A stretch of DNA of 64,000 nt, from contig NZ_CAKMSS010000006.1 of the NCBI RefSeq assembly GCF_928382285.1, forward strand, positions 1 through 64,000. The letters run 5' to 3'. Of this stretch, positions 51,514 through 60,767 are shown piece after piece. Numbering within the stretch: position 1 is the stretch's first letter; the number at the start of each line of letters is the position of its first letter. The stretch comes from Rothia nasimurium (GTDB lineage Bacteria > Actinomycetota > Actinomycetes > Actinomycetales > Micrococcaceae). Under the pieces are notes generated by a model. That model did no database searches and was not told where the DNA came from. It worked only from the letters and a program-made list of their open reading frames with translations. The translations under genes were made by a program, and so were the position numbers.

Positions 51514-52791
51514 CTAGACAGCCAGCGCCCGCCGGTAGCGCACCGCAACCGCTACCCAGAGCAGCACCGCTGCGGTGAGGCAGATGATGGGGGCAGAGGA
51601 CGCCGCCAGGGCAGTTCTGCTGAGCTCGTCCAGGTTGTGAGTGGCAGGGTCAAAGCGAATGCCGATGCGCATAGGCCCATAGATCAAACCCACGCAGCCA
51701 ATAACTACTAGGACACCAGCCGCCCAGCGGACAGCCCGAGGAGCTACGGCGAAGAAGGTGGGGAAGGCATCCAGCCAGAAGGCGGCAATGAGCAGGGGTA
51801 GCCAGATGTTGTGGTGGGACCAGGAAATGGGCGACATGGCCATCATCAAGAACCCGTTGAGGGCTATCTGGGAGAGCACCATGCCGCGGCGGTGCAGCAC
51901 CGGGATTAGGTAGGCTACACCCACCAGCAGGGCAAGGATAAGACCGTAGCGCAGGGTCGATAGGAGCGGCCCCTCAACCAGGCCAAGGTGCAGGAGCCAG
52001 CCCAGGGTGGAGATGTTATCTACATAAGCGATATTGCCTACGCGGGAGGGGTCTGAGATGGCGAAGAACCAGAACTCGCGGGCGGTGGCTGGCATGAAGA
52101 TGAAACCGGCGGCAACCGTGGCTGCGAAGGTGGCTCCCAGGGTGAGCACGCCCTTGATGTCCCGGCGCATGAGCAGAATCAGGCCGAAGGCTAGCGGGGT
52201 GAGCTTGATGCCACCGGCAATGCCGATGAGCACGCCGCGGGGTACACGGGTTGCCGGGCGCAGCAGGTCAATGAGCACCAGCAGCAGGATCAGGGCGTTG
52301 ATCTGAGCCAGTCCAATGCCGCGGTCCCAGGGGCTGAACATGGTGATGCAGGTAGCCAGCACCACAACCAGTGAGCGGCTCCCCAGCAGGGCTTCCCCGG
52401 GAACGGTGATACCGCGAGCGCGCGCGTGGTTGAGAATGAGCACCGATACCCACAGGGCTGCAAGCACGGCCAGCAGGGTCATGAGCCCGGCGCCTGCCCA
52501 CAGGGGTAGGAAGGCGAAGGGGGCGAATACCATGACCGCAAAGGGCGGGTAGGTGAAGGGCAGGGTGATGGGCTGCCCGTCTTCGAGGTAGTAGTTGTAG
52601 AGGGTTTTACCGGGGTAGAGGTCGCCGAAAACTACGCCTGCGCCGGTGCGGTAGACCTCGAAGTCTTGGCCGTTGAGGATCATGGAGTGGCGGATGTGCC
52701 ACTGCATGACCGCTATGAAAAAGATGCCGGTGAGGGCCGGCCAGATGATGTGCCGGGCGGGTAGGCGATCGGTGAGGCTAAAGAGGGGCAC
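51514..52791 (-). CDS. GT87-type (DUF2029) polyprenol-phosphate glycosyltransferase
   Basis: This 425-residue polytopic membrane protein has about 10-11 helices. The first periplasmic loop carries DFEVYRTGAGVVF and the LPFTYPPFAVMVFAPFA region typical of GT87 alpha-mannosyltransferases; the later ISWSHHNIWLPLL segment is also family-like. In actinobacteria these enzymes elongate lipomannan-type glycolipids. It follows the 52798 gene by 6 bases. Confidence 0.82.
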   Translation of the reverse strand: MPLFSLTDRLPARHIIWPALTGIFFIAVMQWHIRHSMILNGQDFEVYRTGAGVVFGDLYPGKTLYNYYLEDGQPITLPFTYPPFAVMVFAPFAFLPLWAGAGLMTLLAVLAALWVSVLILNHARARGITVPGEALLGSRSLVVVLATCITMFSPWDRGIGLAQINALILLLVLIDLLRPATRVPRGVLIGIAGGIKLTPLAFGLILLMRRDIKGVLTLGATFAATVAAGFIFMPATAREFWFFAISDPSRVGNIAYVDNISTLGWLLHLGLVEGPLLSTLRYGLILALLVGVAYLIPVLHRRGMVLSQIALNGFLMMAMSPISWSHHNIWLPLLIAAFWLDAFPTFFAVAPRAVRWAAGVLVVIGCVGLIYGPMRIGIRFDPATHNLDELSRTALAASSAPIICLTAAVLLWVAVAVRYRRALAV

Positions 52792-52797
52792 CTGCGG

Positions 52798-53319
52798 CTA
52801 CTTTTCGGTGGGGGCGGACGCCGCCGTGCCGGTGTCTGTCTGCTGGGCAGGGGCGGGGCTGGTGGCGTCCCGATCTGCGGTCTTGCGGACGGCGACCAGG
52901 TTGGTGCCGCGCTTAGTCTTGGCGCGACCGGGCAGGCGGCGGTCGACCTTCTGGGAGGATTCAGCGGCGGGCTTCTTGGGCAGGGCGGCGATGCGCAGGG
53001 CTAGTTCAATCACGAGCAGGGCCAGCGCTGCGTAGAAGACGTAGTAGGAGGGGTAGAAGTAGTAGAGGCTGGCGCTCCATCCGGCGATGGTGGCACCCAG
53101 GGCAACGACGGCTAGGGCGGCAATGATGATGTGGGCCAGGGGGAAGGCGCCGTTGTTCTCGGTGTTGCGCCAGGTGATGTAGCTGGCCATGAGCGCAAAG
53201 AGGACGGGGAAGAAGATTTGGCCGGAAAGAGCCATGGTGTCTTCGGTGTAGCGGAAGATGCCGAGGGCCTGGACGATGGCGGTGGCGGCAAGGAGTAGGG
53301 ATGCAGGAAGTGTTTTCAC
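52798..53319 (-). CDS. Four-helix membrane protein of unknown function, partner of GT87
   Basis: This 173-residue protein has four hydrophobic segments (residues about 5-20, 32-50, 62-82 and 88-110) and a cytoplasmic Arg/Lys- then Ala/Thr-rich tail of about 55 residues. No family is recognised. It is first gene of a two-gene operon with the glycosyltransferase, so it may assist that enzyme. It contains one GCGGACGCC motif near its 3' end. Confidence 0.7.
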   Translation of the reverse strand: MKTLPASLLLAATAIVQALGIFRYTEDTMALSGQIFFPVLFALMASYITWRNTENNGAFPLAHIIIAALAVVALGATIAGWSASLYYFYPSYYVFYAALALLVIELALRIAALPKKPAAESSQKVDRRLPGRAKTKRGTNLVAVRKTADRDATSPAPAQQTDTGTAASAPTEK

Positions 53320-53493
53320 GGGTCAATAGTTTACCGGGTAGCTTCGCTGAGGCTGTGGGCTGTTTGAGCGCCACCTGCGCTTTCACATATTCTCCAGAAT
53401 CTTGAGAAGTAATTCTTCCAGAAATTACTTGATGTTCTAGTTCTGCATCGTCAAGAAGGGTAGCTTTATATCAATACTGACGAAAGGATATCC

Positions 53494-55203
53494 ATGGCAT
53501 ACGGGAATTATGAGGCAGTAGAAGCCCTTGCCCAACAGTTCAAAGATATTTCCCTCATCGGTCAACAGTCGATTCTGACCGGCGAGCGCATATGGATTCC
53601 TCAATATTTCGATGAGCTCTACAATGCGTATGTTCTCAGTTTGGATGAGACCAGAGGATCTTTTGAAAGTAAAATCAACATTTAACTCAGCGGTGTGACT
53701 TCACAAGCTCGGCAGCTATTTGCTGAAATTTATATTCTCGATATGCTCCCCCTTGGAAACGTTGGTCAAGAGCGCAAGCTAGAGAATATTAACTCTGTAC
53801 TTGCCGGCTGCGACCCTGCCGTTGGTTTAACCCGAGAAATTACAACTACACTTCGAGCCGGCATTTTTAATGGAGGTCTTGGATACAACAACTACCGGTG
53901 GGGACACTTCGTTTTTGCGATTCAGTTCGGCCAAGCTTTTAGCCGCCTCTCCTTAGAGGAGCGTCAACGACGGCTCTCAACTCCAGACGAAATTGAGAAT
54001 ACTATCTACTCCTTAGTAGATGATGTAGAAGGCAAGGGGTACGCGGGGTTTCAAAAAGCCCTCTGCTACCTTCTAGCACCACAATTTTTTGAGCCAATTA
54101 TTTCAACTGACCATCTCAGAAAAATCACTACACACTTTGTAGGTCAGCTCGAAGACGATGAGCAAGACCTCTCATGGCAACGACAGGCTGCCCTTATTCG
54201 TCAGCGAATCGCTGAAGAACGTCGCTCTGAGGACTGGCACTTCTACCTCGATAGCGAAGAGTGGGCTGGCGAGGCAAGCAGCGATACCAGCGATCAGCAA
54301 GTATCAGCTACAGACACCACCGATATGAGTGGTGAAGCCATAGAACCAACTCCAGAACTCATGCTGCCCGACAAAACTGCGAACAACCTCAACGTCTCCC
54401 AGCAGTGGCTTGATCGCTTTATCAGTGTACTTGGCCAGCGCCATCAGGTGATTTTGCAAGGCCCACCGGGTACCGGTAAAACATATCTGGCGCGTCGTCT
54501 TGCACGAATTCTCGCCGGGGCTGAAAACCGAGTCAAACTCGTTCAGTTTCACCCGGCCTACACCTATGAAGACTTTTTTGAAGGCTTCCGCCCAGTACTC
54601 GACCATGTCAGTGGCACCACTTCACTACAGTTACGGCAGGGACCTTTAAGGCAACTAGCCGAAGCCGCGGCTGAGCAACCTGACCAAAATTTCTTCCTTA
54701 TTATCGACGAAATCAATCGAGGTAATTTAGCACGTATCTTCGGTGAACTCTACTTTCTCTTGGAATACCGTGACCACGCCGTAGACCTCATGTACTCCCA
54801 AGACCAGTTCTCGCTACCAGCTAATCTCTACATCATTGGCACGATGAACACCGCAGACCGGTCAATCGCTCTCGTTGATTCAGCCATGCGCCGCCGATTT
54901 GCATTCTTCAATCTCCACCCAGAACAAGAGCCGACAGCCAACGTCCTTGAGCTGTGGGCTCGCAAGCAAAACCTTTCAGGTGCTGTCCTTGATGCGTGGA
55001 AAGAACTCAACCGGCGAATCCCCAACCCAGATCTTAAAGTTGGTCCGTCGTACTTCATGCGTAAGGAGGCCTTTACCGAAGAAGGACTCAAACTTATTTG
55101 GGACTCAGAGATTCTGCCACTTCTGGACGAATACTTCTACGGGCAGACCGGCACCCGGGAACGCTTTGCGTTAAACACCATTCTCTCTGAACTAGCTCAG
55201 TAA
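53494..55203 (+). pseudogene. mcrB: mcrB (McrBC restriction GTPase subunit) with in-frame stop at codon 64
   Basis: The reading frame is continuous over 569 codons except a TAA at 53683-53685; both sides are clearly one protein. Downstream are Walker A (LQGPPGTGKTYLARR), Walker B (FFLIIDEINRGNLARIFGEL) and the McrB GTPase signature GTMNTADRSIALVDSAMRR. McrB translocates on methylated DNA and feeds McrC. A GTG at 53695 could restart translation, 9 bases after the stop but without a ribosome site, giving 502 residues. CAA to TAA (Gln to stop) is the simplest origin. Composition is AT-richer than neighbours, suggesting acquisition. Confidence 0.85.
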
Positions 55204-55210
55204 AAAACCT

Positions 55211-56365
55211 ATGCGTTCCCTCAAGCTCAAAGAAGCAGGAGCCCACCGGGCTGTTGAACTCTCAACGCCCCAGGCTCGCTGGCTCATCGACCAGAAAATT
55301 GCCTCCGTACAGCCCAGCTATGTTCCAGGAACCTACGACTTACAGGTCGAGAATGTAGCTGGAATCGTGGCTGTTGATAACCTTGTCATTCATATTGAGC
55401 CCAAGCTCCCCATACGATCCCTGCTCTGGATGCTCGATTACTCATCTACCGGTATTGACTGGCGCCCCGAGGAGGTAGCCCTTGAAGGGCAGACATTGAC
55501 CTCAGCCATGATAAGCCTTTTATGCACCCTCATTGAAGACGCTACTCGTCAGGGGCTCATCAGTGGCTACTGGCACGCCGAAGAGTCCTTACCCTATCTC
55601 CGTGGCAGGATAAGAACCGCAGAACAGTTCAGCCGCCATCATGGCATGCTTTACCCTCTTGAGGTCTCATTCGACGAGTACAGCAACAATATATCTGAGA
55701 ACCGTATTCTGCTCTCTGCCCTCATTGAAGCAGAAATGTTAGTGCCTCATGATGACGGGGCTGTGCAGCTTCTGCCACGAATTCGTGCTCTCCTGTCACG
55801 CTTTATCGGGGTAGCCCCTCTTCACCCGGGTCAGCCTCTGCCCGCTTACCAGGGGGCAAGACTCACTGCGTCTTATCAAAAAGCGCTTAATCTTGCCGGT
55901 ATCTTTCTTAGCCATCGAGGTATCGACACCGCCCTAGGGAGTATTCCTGCCCGAGGGTTTCTTCTGAATATGCCTCAGCTCTTTGAAGGCTTCGTGGTCA
56001 AAGCTCTCCAACAGCAGACCTCAGATTTTATGGTGCAAGGTCAACTTTCCACTCCGTTTGTGAGTAGTGACACGGGTGAAAGGCGAAACATCCGCCCCGA
56101 TATCATCGTAAAGAACCACCACAGGATCCGATTTGCGATGGACACGAAATACAAGCGGGCTAATCCCACACTCAGCGATATCTACCAGCTCAACGCCTAC
56201 GCTGACACCCTGAAACTGGAGGATGTCACCCTTATCTATGGTGAACACGCAGAACCCGAGGTGTTGACGACTGAGGTGGGCAAACGGATTCATGTTCGCG
56301 GTATCGACCTGAGCGCTCCCCCAACCGAGGTCCTAGCGCAAATAACCGACCTTCTCACTCAATAG
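55211..56365 (+). CDS. mcrC: McrC-type endonuclease subunit
   Basis: This 384-residue protein has an N-terminal McrB-contact region (LVIHIEPKLPIRSLLWMLDY) and a C-terminal PD-(D/E)xK nuclease core: NIRPDIIVKNHHRIRFAMDT followed by KYK, intact. The YLRGRIRTAEQF segment is conserved in the family. It starts 8 bases after mcrB and should form the cutting subunit against modified-cytosine DNA. With mcrB broken, its activity is doubtful unless the mcrB restart works. Confidence 0.88.
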   Translation: MRSLKLKEAGAHRAVELSTPQARWLIDQKIASVQPSYVPGTYDLQVENVAGIVAVDNLVIHIEPKLPIRSLLWMLDYSSTGIDWRPEEVALEGQTLTSAMISLLCTLIEDATRQGLISGYWHAEESLPYLRGRIRTAEQFSRHHGMLYPLEVSFDEYSNNISENRILLSALIEAEMLVPHDDGAVQLLPRIRALLSRFIGVAPLHPGQPLPAYQGARLTASYQKALNLAGIFLSHRGIDTALGSIPARGFLLNMPQLFEGFVVKALQQQTSDFMVQGQLSTPFVSSDTGERRNIRPDIIVKNHHRIRFAMDTKYKRANPTLSDIYQLNAYADTLKLEDVTLIYGEHAEPEVLTTEVGKRIHVRGIDLSAPPTEVLAQITDLLTQ

Positions 56366-56385
56366 ATGCGGGCACCGGGGTGTAC

Positions 56386-56889
56386 CTAGGCGGTGATGAA
56401 GTAGATGATGGCGCAGATCGTGAAGATGGTGCCGGTGGTCAGGGCGGCGGCTAGTTCGATGAGAATGCCGATGCCCATCGATTTGAGGGCAGCCAGGGTA
56501 CTTCCCGCGGAGGTGGCGATATCGCCCTGGCTGCGCACGGTTTCGCTGAGCAGCAGGGCTACCGCGAAGCCGACGAAGAGGCCGACGACGGGAATTACGA
56601 ACATGCCGATTACCGCGCCGAGCAGGCCCCAGAGAATAGAGCGGTTGGGAATGGCTCGCTGTTTGAGGGTCTTGCCGGTGAGGAGGGCCTGGGCGGCCAT
56701 GCCCGCAATCATGATGGGAAGGCCTAGGCCGAGGAGCCACCAGCCTTCCGGCCCGCGCAGGGTAAGCCCCCAGAGCAGCACGCCGCCGATCACGGCGAAG
56801 GAGCCGGGCAGGATGGGGTAGACGATACCGACGATGCCAATGGCAATGAGGACGACGGCGATAAGGGTCATCACGATAGCTAGGGTCAT
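56386..56889 (-). CDS. DUF456 membrane protein
   Basis: This 167-residue, highly hydrophobic protein has about five helices. The IGIVGIVYPILPGSFAVIGG and GAVIGMFVIPVVGLFVGFAV segments (glycine-rich paired helices) are the DUF456 hallmark. The function is unknown. The ATG at 56889 gives standard length. It is convergent with mcrC and divergent from the nitrite reductase fusion. Confidence 0.82.
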   Translation of the reverse strand: MTLAIVMTLIAVVLIAIGIVGIVYPILPGSFAVIGGVLLWGLTLRGPEGWWLLGLGLPIMIAGMAAQALLTGKTLKQRAIPNRSILWGLLGAVIGMFVIPVVGLFVGFAVALLLSETVRSQGDIATSAGSTLAALKSMGIGILIELAAALTTGTIFTICAIIYFITA

Positions 56890-56919
56890 ACTGTTCAGTT
56901 TACCGGTGCGGTTACTGGC

Positions 56920-57024
56920 AAGCATTGGGCATGCCGAAGCCTATTGGCCGGGGCTGGCGTGAATTGCGACGAGCCCCCAGGCGAGGAGCAAGAGGGTCGA
57001 TAGGCAGAGGTATGCCCAATGCTT
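56920..57024 (-). repeat. Structured element family D, copy 3
   Basis: Outer arms are AAGCATTGGGCAT (56920-56932) and ATGCCCAATGCTT (57012-57024), with inner stem GCCTAT (56939-56944)/ATAGGC (57000-57005). Read on the minus strand the core is GACCCTCTTGC...GCAATTCACGCCAGCCCCG, as in copies 1 and 2. It sits in a divergent promoter region, so it is not a simple terminator. Confidence 0.85.
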
Positions 57025-57047
57025 AGCTATCTCATCGTAAAACCACA

Positions 57048-57060
57048 CTGATATAATCAG
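57048..57060 (+). promoter_or_regulatory. Palindrome over the -10 box of the nitrite reductase fusion gene
   Basis: CTGATATAATCAG is a perfect palindrome containing TATAAT (57052-57057), 28 bases before the start codon. A regulator bound here would block the promoter. The candidate type is unknown. Confidence 0.5.
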
Positions 57061-57088
57061 CATTACGCATACAAGTTTTGGAGTAGAG

Positions 57089-59929
57089 ATGCCAGATAAG
57101 GACGCCACCCCCCGCCCCGGTTACCGCGAGCAGCTGACCCTGGGGGCGCGTCCGCTCGACGCCCCCGGCGCACCTATCACCGACCGGCAGGCCCGCGATA
57201 TCGCCACCGGCCGCCGCACCTGGCACCGGAAGGCATCTAAGCCGGTATCAGTGTGGATGTTCGCCCTCTTCATCGTGCTCATGACCCACAGGTGGATCCC
57301 TGAATCCCTCTGGCTGATGGTTCACATGGTCACCCTGGGTCTCATCACCAACTCGATTCTGGTGTGGTCCCAGCATTTCACCGAGGCCCTGCTCAAGCAC
57401 AAGCTCCCCGATACCGCTCGACCGGTGCAGCTGGTCCGTATCTATGCCCTCAACGCCTCGATGGTGGTGCTGATGGTGGGTGTGGTCTTTTCCCTTTACC
57501 CGCTGACGGTGCTCGGATCGGTGGGCGTGGGCGCTGCGGTGACCTGGCACGGGGTTGCCCTGCTGCAGCAGATGCGTGCTGCCCTACCTGCCCGCTTTGG
57601 GGTGACGATTCGCTACTATATTGCGGCCTCCTGGCTTCTGCCGGTGGGTGCTACTTTTGGTGCCCTGCTGGCCTATGACGGGTTGAGTGCCACCTGGCAC
57701 GGTCGTCTTTTGCTGGCCCACGAGGCTATCAATGTGCTGGGCTTTGTGGGTATCACGGTGGTGGGTACCCTAATGACCCTCTGGCCGACCATGCTGCGCA
57801 CGGTCATGGTGCCGGACGCCGTCGTCCGCTCCACCCGCGCCCTGGCAGGCCTGTGTGCGGGGTTGGGGCTCACTGTGACCGGTGCCCTGGCAGGTCTCAC
57901 CTGGCTGGCTGTTACTGGCCTACTGCTCTACGCCGGTGCCCTGGGGCTAGTTCTTACCCTCATGGTGCGCACCGCTGCCGCCAAGAAGCCTGCCGACTAC
58001 GCGACCTTCTCGGTAGCTGCCGGTATGGTCTGGCTGACCGCGGGCGTCCTTTTCTCTGCCTACCTGGTGGCCACCTCCCCCTTTGACTCCCTGACCCTGC
58101 GCCCGGTCACCCCCATGTTTGTTGCCGGCTTCCTGGCTCAAACCCTGCTGGGTGCCATGACCTACCTACTGCCCGCCCGTATGGGCGGCGGCCCCAAGGC
58201 CGTCCGCGCCGCTAACAAGGAGTTCAACCGTTTCGCGGCGGGCCGCACCGTCATGGTCAATCTCTCCCTGCTCATCTTCATCCTGCCGGTTGCGCTCACC
58301 GGCTCTTGGGTGCGCACCGGCGCCTCCCTGCTCGGAGCCTTTACCCTCTTCGCCTTCATCCCCCTCATGATGCGCGGGGTGCGGGCCTCCGTCAGTGCGC
58401 GCAAGGCCATGATTCAGGCCCGAGCCCGCGGCGAGGCGCCCACCCCCGACCCCGAGGCGCTCGCGCCGACTCCCGTACCCCACCTGCGCAATGCCCTCAT
58501 CGGTGCCCTGGCTGTGGCTCTGATCGTAGCCCTAGGGGTCGCGGTTGACCCGGCGGCCCGCGCCCGACTTGCCGCGCCCACGTCCGCCGGGAGTGCCACC
58601 GGCCAAACCACCACCCTGGCCGTCGAAGCCACCGCCGACATGCGCTTTACCCCCGATACCGTGGAGGTGCCGGTGGGCAACCGCCTGGTCATTGAGGTCA
58701 CCAACACCGACACCAAGAACGCCCACGACCTGACCTTCTCCAACGGAACCTCCACCGGCCGCATCGACCCCGGGGCAACCAAGAGCGTGGACGTCGGCAT
58801 CGTCACCGGTGACCTAGAGGGCTGGTGCTCGGTGGTCGGGCACAAGGCTATGGGTATGACCTTCACGGTGGTAGCAAGCGGGGCGGACGCCGCCCAGGCG
58901 GGCACCAGCGCCGCCGATAGTTCAGCCCACGCCGGGCACAGCACCGGCGGGTCGACCGACTCGGTACTAGCCCCCACCGATATTGACCTGCAGGGCGATA
59001 TCTCTGATGACTACCAGACCCGCGACGCCGCCCTCGCCCCCGCACCCGAGGGAGAAACCGTGGACGGCCGCACCGTGCACCGCCAGACCCTCGATGTGCA
59101 AGAACTCCCCCGCGAAATTGCCCCCGGGGTCACGCTTAACGCCTGGACCTTCAACGGCTCCTACATGGGCCCCACCCTGCGCGGACGTGTGGGCGATATT
59201 TTTGAAATTACACTCGTCAACAATGGCAACATGGGCCACTCGGTAGACTTCCACGCCGGAACCGTCTCCCCCGACGAGGTTATGCGCACCATCGCCCCCG
59301 GCGAATCCCTCACCTACCGTTTCGAGGCTGTGCGCTCGGGCATCTGGCTCTACCACTGCTCCACCATGCCCATGAGCACCCACCTGGCAGCGGGAATGTT
59401 TGGAGCGGTCATTATCGACCCCGCCGACCTACCCGAGGTAGAGCGCGAATACCTGCTGGTGCAGTCCGAGGTGGCCCTCACCGAAGCTGCCGGTAGCCAG
59501 AATCCCGCCGCTGAGCCGAGCGAGGGCGTCCTCACCGACATCTCCCCCGAAGGCCTCGCCGCTGGCACCCCCACCCTCACCCTCTTCAATGGCCACGCCA
59601 CCCAGTACCTACGCGACCCGCTCACCGCCCGCGTCGGCGAGCGCGTGCGCATCTGGGTGCTCAATGCCGGGCCCAACGGGGAACTGAGCTTCCATGTGGT
59701 GGGTAGCCAGTTCGATACGGTCTACAAGGAAGGAGGCTACCTGCTCCAGGACGGCGTAGACGCATTTGGTTCCAGCGGGGGTGGCGCCCAGTCCCTCGAC
59801 CTTTCAGCCGCCCAGGGCGGCTTCGTCGAAATGGTCTTTACCGAACCGGGCACCTACACCTTCGTCAACCACAACTTTGCCGCCGCCGAACGCGGGGCCC
59901 GCGGGCAGATTATCGTCACCGGCAACTAG
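57089..59929 (+). CDS. nirK: Membrane–cupredoxin–copper nitrite reductase (NirK) fusion
   Basis: This 946-residue protein has three parts. Residues 45-440 hold about 11 membrane helices with histidines in conserved-looking places (MVHMVTLGLI, WSQHF, LLAHEAINVLG). Residues 505-590 form a cupredoxin with type-1 copper ligands (NAHDLTF, GWCSVVGHKAMGM). Residues 650-946 form a NirK unit: HSVDFH (His717 T1, Asp720, His722 T2), YHC (His756 T2, Cys757 T1), His765, Met770 and His869. It probably reduces nitrite to NO outside the membrane, with electrons passing through the tethered cupredoxin. No partner genes are adjacent. Confidence 0.82.
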   Translation: MPDKDATPRPGYREQLTLGARPLDAPGAPITDRQARDIATGRRTWHRKASKPVSVWMFALFIVLMTHRWIPESLWLMVHMVTLGLITNSILVWSQHFTEALLKHKLPDTARPVQLVRIYALNASMVVLMVGVVFSLYPLTVLGSVGVGAAVTWHGVALLQQMRAALPARFGVTIRYYIAASWLLPVGATFGALLAYDGLSATWHGRLLLAHEAINVLGFVGITVVGTLMTLWPTMLRTVMVPDAVVRSTRALAGLCAGLGLTVTGALAGLTWLAVTGLLLYAGALGLVLTLMVRTAAAKKPADYATFSVAAGMVWLTAGVLFSAYLVATSPFDSLTLRPVTPMFVAGFLAQTLLGAMTYLLPARMGGGPKAVRAANKEFNRFAAGRTVMVNLSLLIFILPVALTGSWVRTGASLLGAFTLFAFIPLMMRGVRASVSARKAMIQARARGEAPTPDPEALAPTPVPHLRNALIGALAVALIVALGVAVDPAARARLAAPTSAGSATGQTTTLAVEATADMRFTPDTVEVPVGNRLVIEVTNTDTKNAHDLTFSNGTSTGRIDPGATKSVDVGIVTGDLEGWCSVVGHKAMGMTFTVVASGADAAQAGTSAADSSAHAGHSTGGSTDSVLAPTDIDLQGDISDDYQTRDAALAPAPEGETVDGRTVHRQTLDVQELPREIAPGVTLNAWTFNGSYMGPTLRGRVGDIFEITLVNNGNMGHSVDFHAGTVSPDEVMRTIAPGESLTYRFEAVRSGIWLYHCSTMPMSTHLAAGMFGAVIIDPADLPEVEREYLLVQSEVALTEAAGSQNPAAEPSEGVLTDISPEGLAAGTPTLTLFNGHATQYLRDPLTARVGERVRIWVLNAGPNGELSFHVVGSQFDTVYKEGGYLLQDGVDAFGSSGGGAQSLDLSAAQGGFVEMVFTEPGTYTFVNHNFAAAERGARGQIIVTGN

Positions 59930-60067
59930 AGCAGGTCGGGCAGCGCGGACGCCAGTGGCAGGCAACACCGGGCAGGAGCCGCCTGCCGGGTTGAGTGCAT
60001 CACCCTAGGGCGTGTACGGCAGGTGAGCACCTGACGGGCAGGACGGTTATCCAGTAGTCTTGACCTG

Positions 60068-60685
60068 ATGACAAGTGAACGCACCAAGCCCAACCTCGCT
60101 CTGCGCATCGGCGCAGGACTGGTCGCGCACTGGCAGATTGTGGCATCAGCTGTGCTGATGACAGCCGGTGTCGCGGGGCTTTCTGCTACCTATGAGGACT
60201 ACTGCGGGCAAACCGACCTGGCCTACGCCCCCACCGAGCTGCGGGACGATATTGAAGCTGCCGCCCAAGTTTCCGGTTTCCGCGCAGGCGTGCTGGCAGC
60301 CCAGCTAGAAACCGAATCAGGCTGGGTCACCACCGCCCAGTCCCACGCAGGCGCCCACGGCCTAGCCCAGTTCACCCAAGGCACCTGGGATATCTGGGGC
60401 GAGGGGGACATCAACAGCCCCGAAGACTCCATCGCTGCCCAGGGCCGCTACCTGGCCTACCTTTCCGAGCGCCTAGCCCCCTATGTATCGGATGAAGCTT
60501 CGCTTCAGGATATTGTTCTAGCTGGCTACAACGCCGGGCCCGGCGCAGTCGAGGAATTCGGCGGCATCCCACCCTACTTTGAGACCCAGAACTACGTGGT
60601 CAAAATTGACGAGCTCGCCGCCACTAAATACGCGGTCACCTGCGCGCCTGACCCCGAGTTCAAGCAGGCTACCCTGGTGCGCTAG
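60068..60685 (+). CDS. SLT-type lytic transglycosylase, membrane-anchored
   Basis: This 205-residue protein has an N-terminal anchor helix (about residues 18-40) and an SLT domain: AAQLETESGWVTTAQSHAGA with the catalytic Glu, AHGLAQFTQGTWDIWGEG, and the late LAGYNAGPGAVEEFGGIPPY. It cleaves peptidoglycan glycan strands. It is monocistronic. Confidence 0.9.
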   Translation: MTSERTKPNLALRIGAGLVAHWQIVASAVLMTAGVAGLSATYEDYCGQTDLAYAPTELRDDIEAAAQVSGFRAGVLAAQLETESGWVTTAQSHAGAHGLAQFTQGTWDIWGEGDINSPEDSIAAQGRYLAYLSERLAPYVSDEASLQDIVLAGYNAGPGAVEEFGGIPPYFETQNYVVKIDELAATKYAVTCAPDPEFKQATLVR

Positions 60686-60767
60686 GAGAGCCGTAAAATA
60701 CATATCTGGTCTACAAATTTTAGTTTCTGCGAGTCATAATGGGAGAAGCCAACCACAGGAGATTCCC

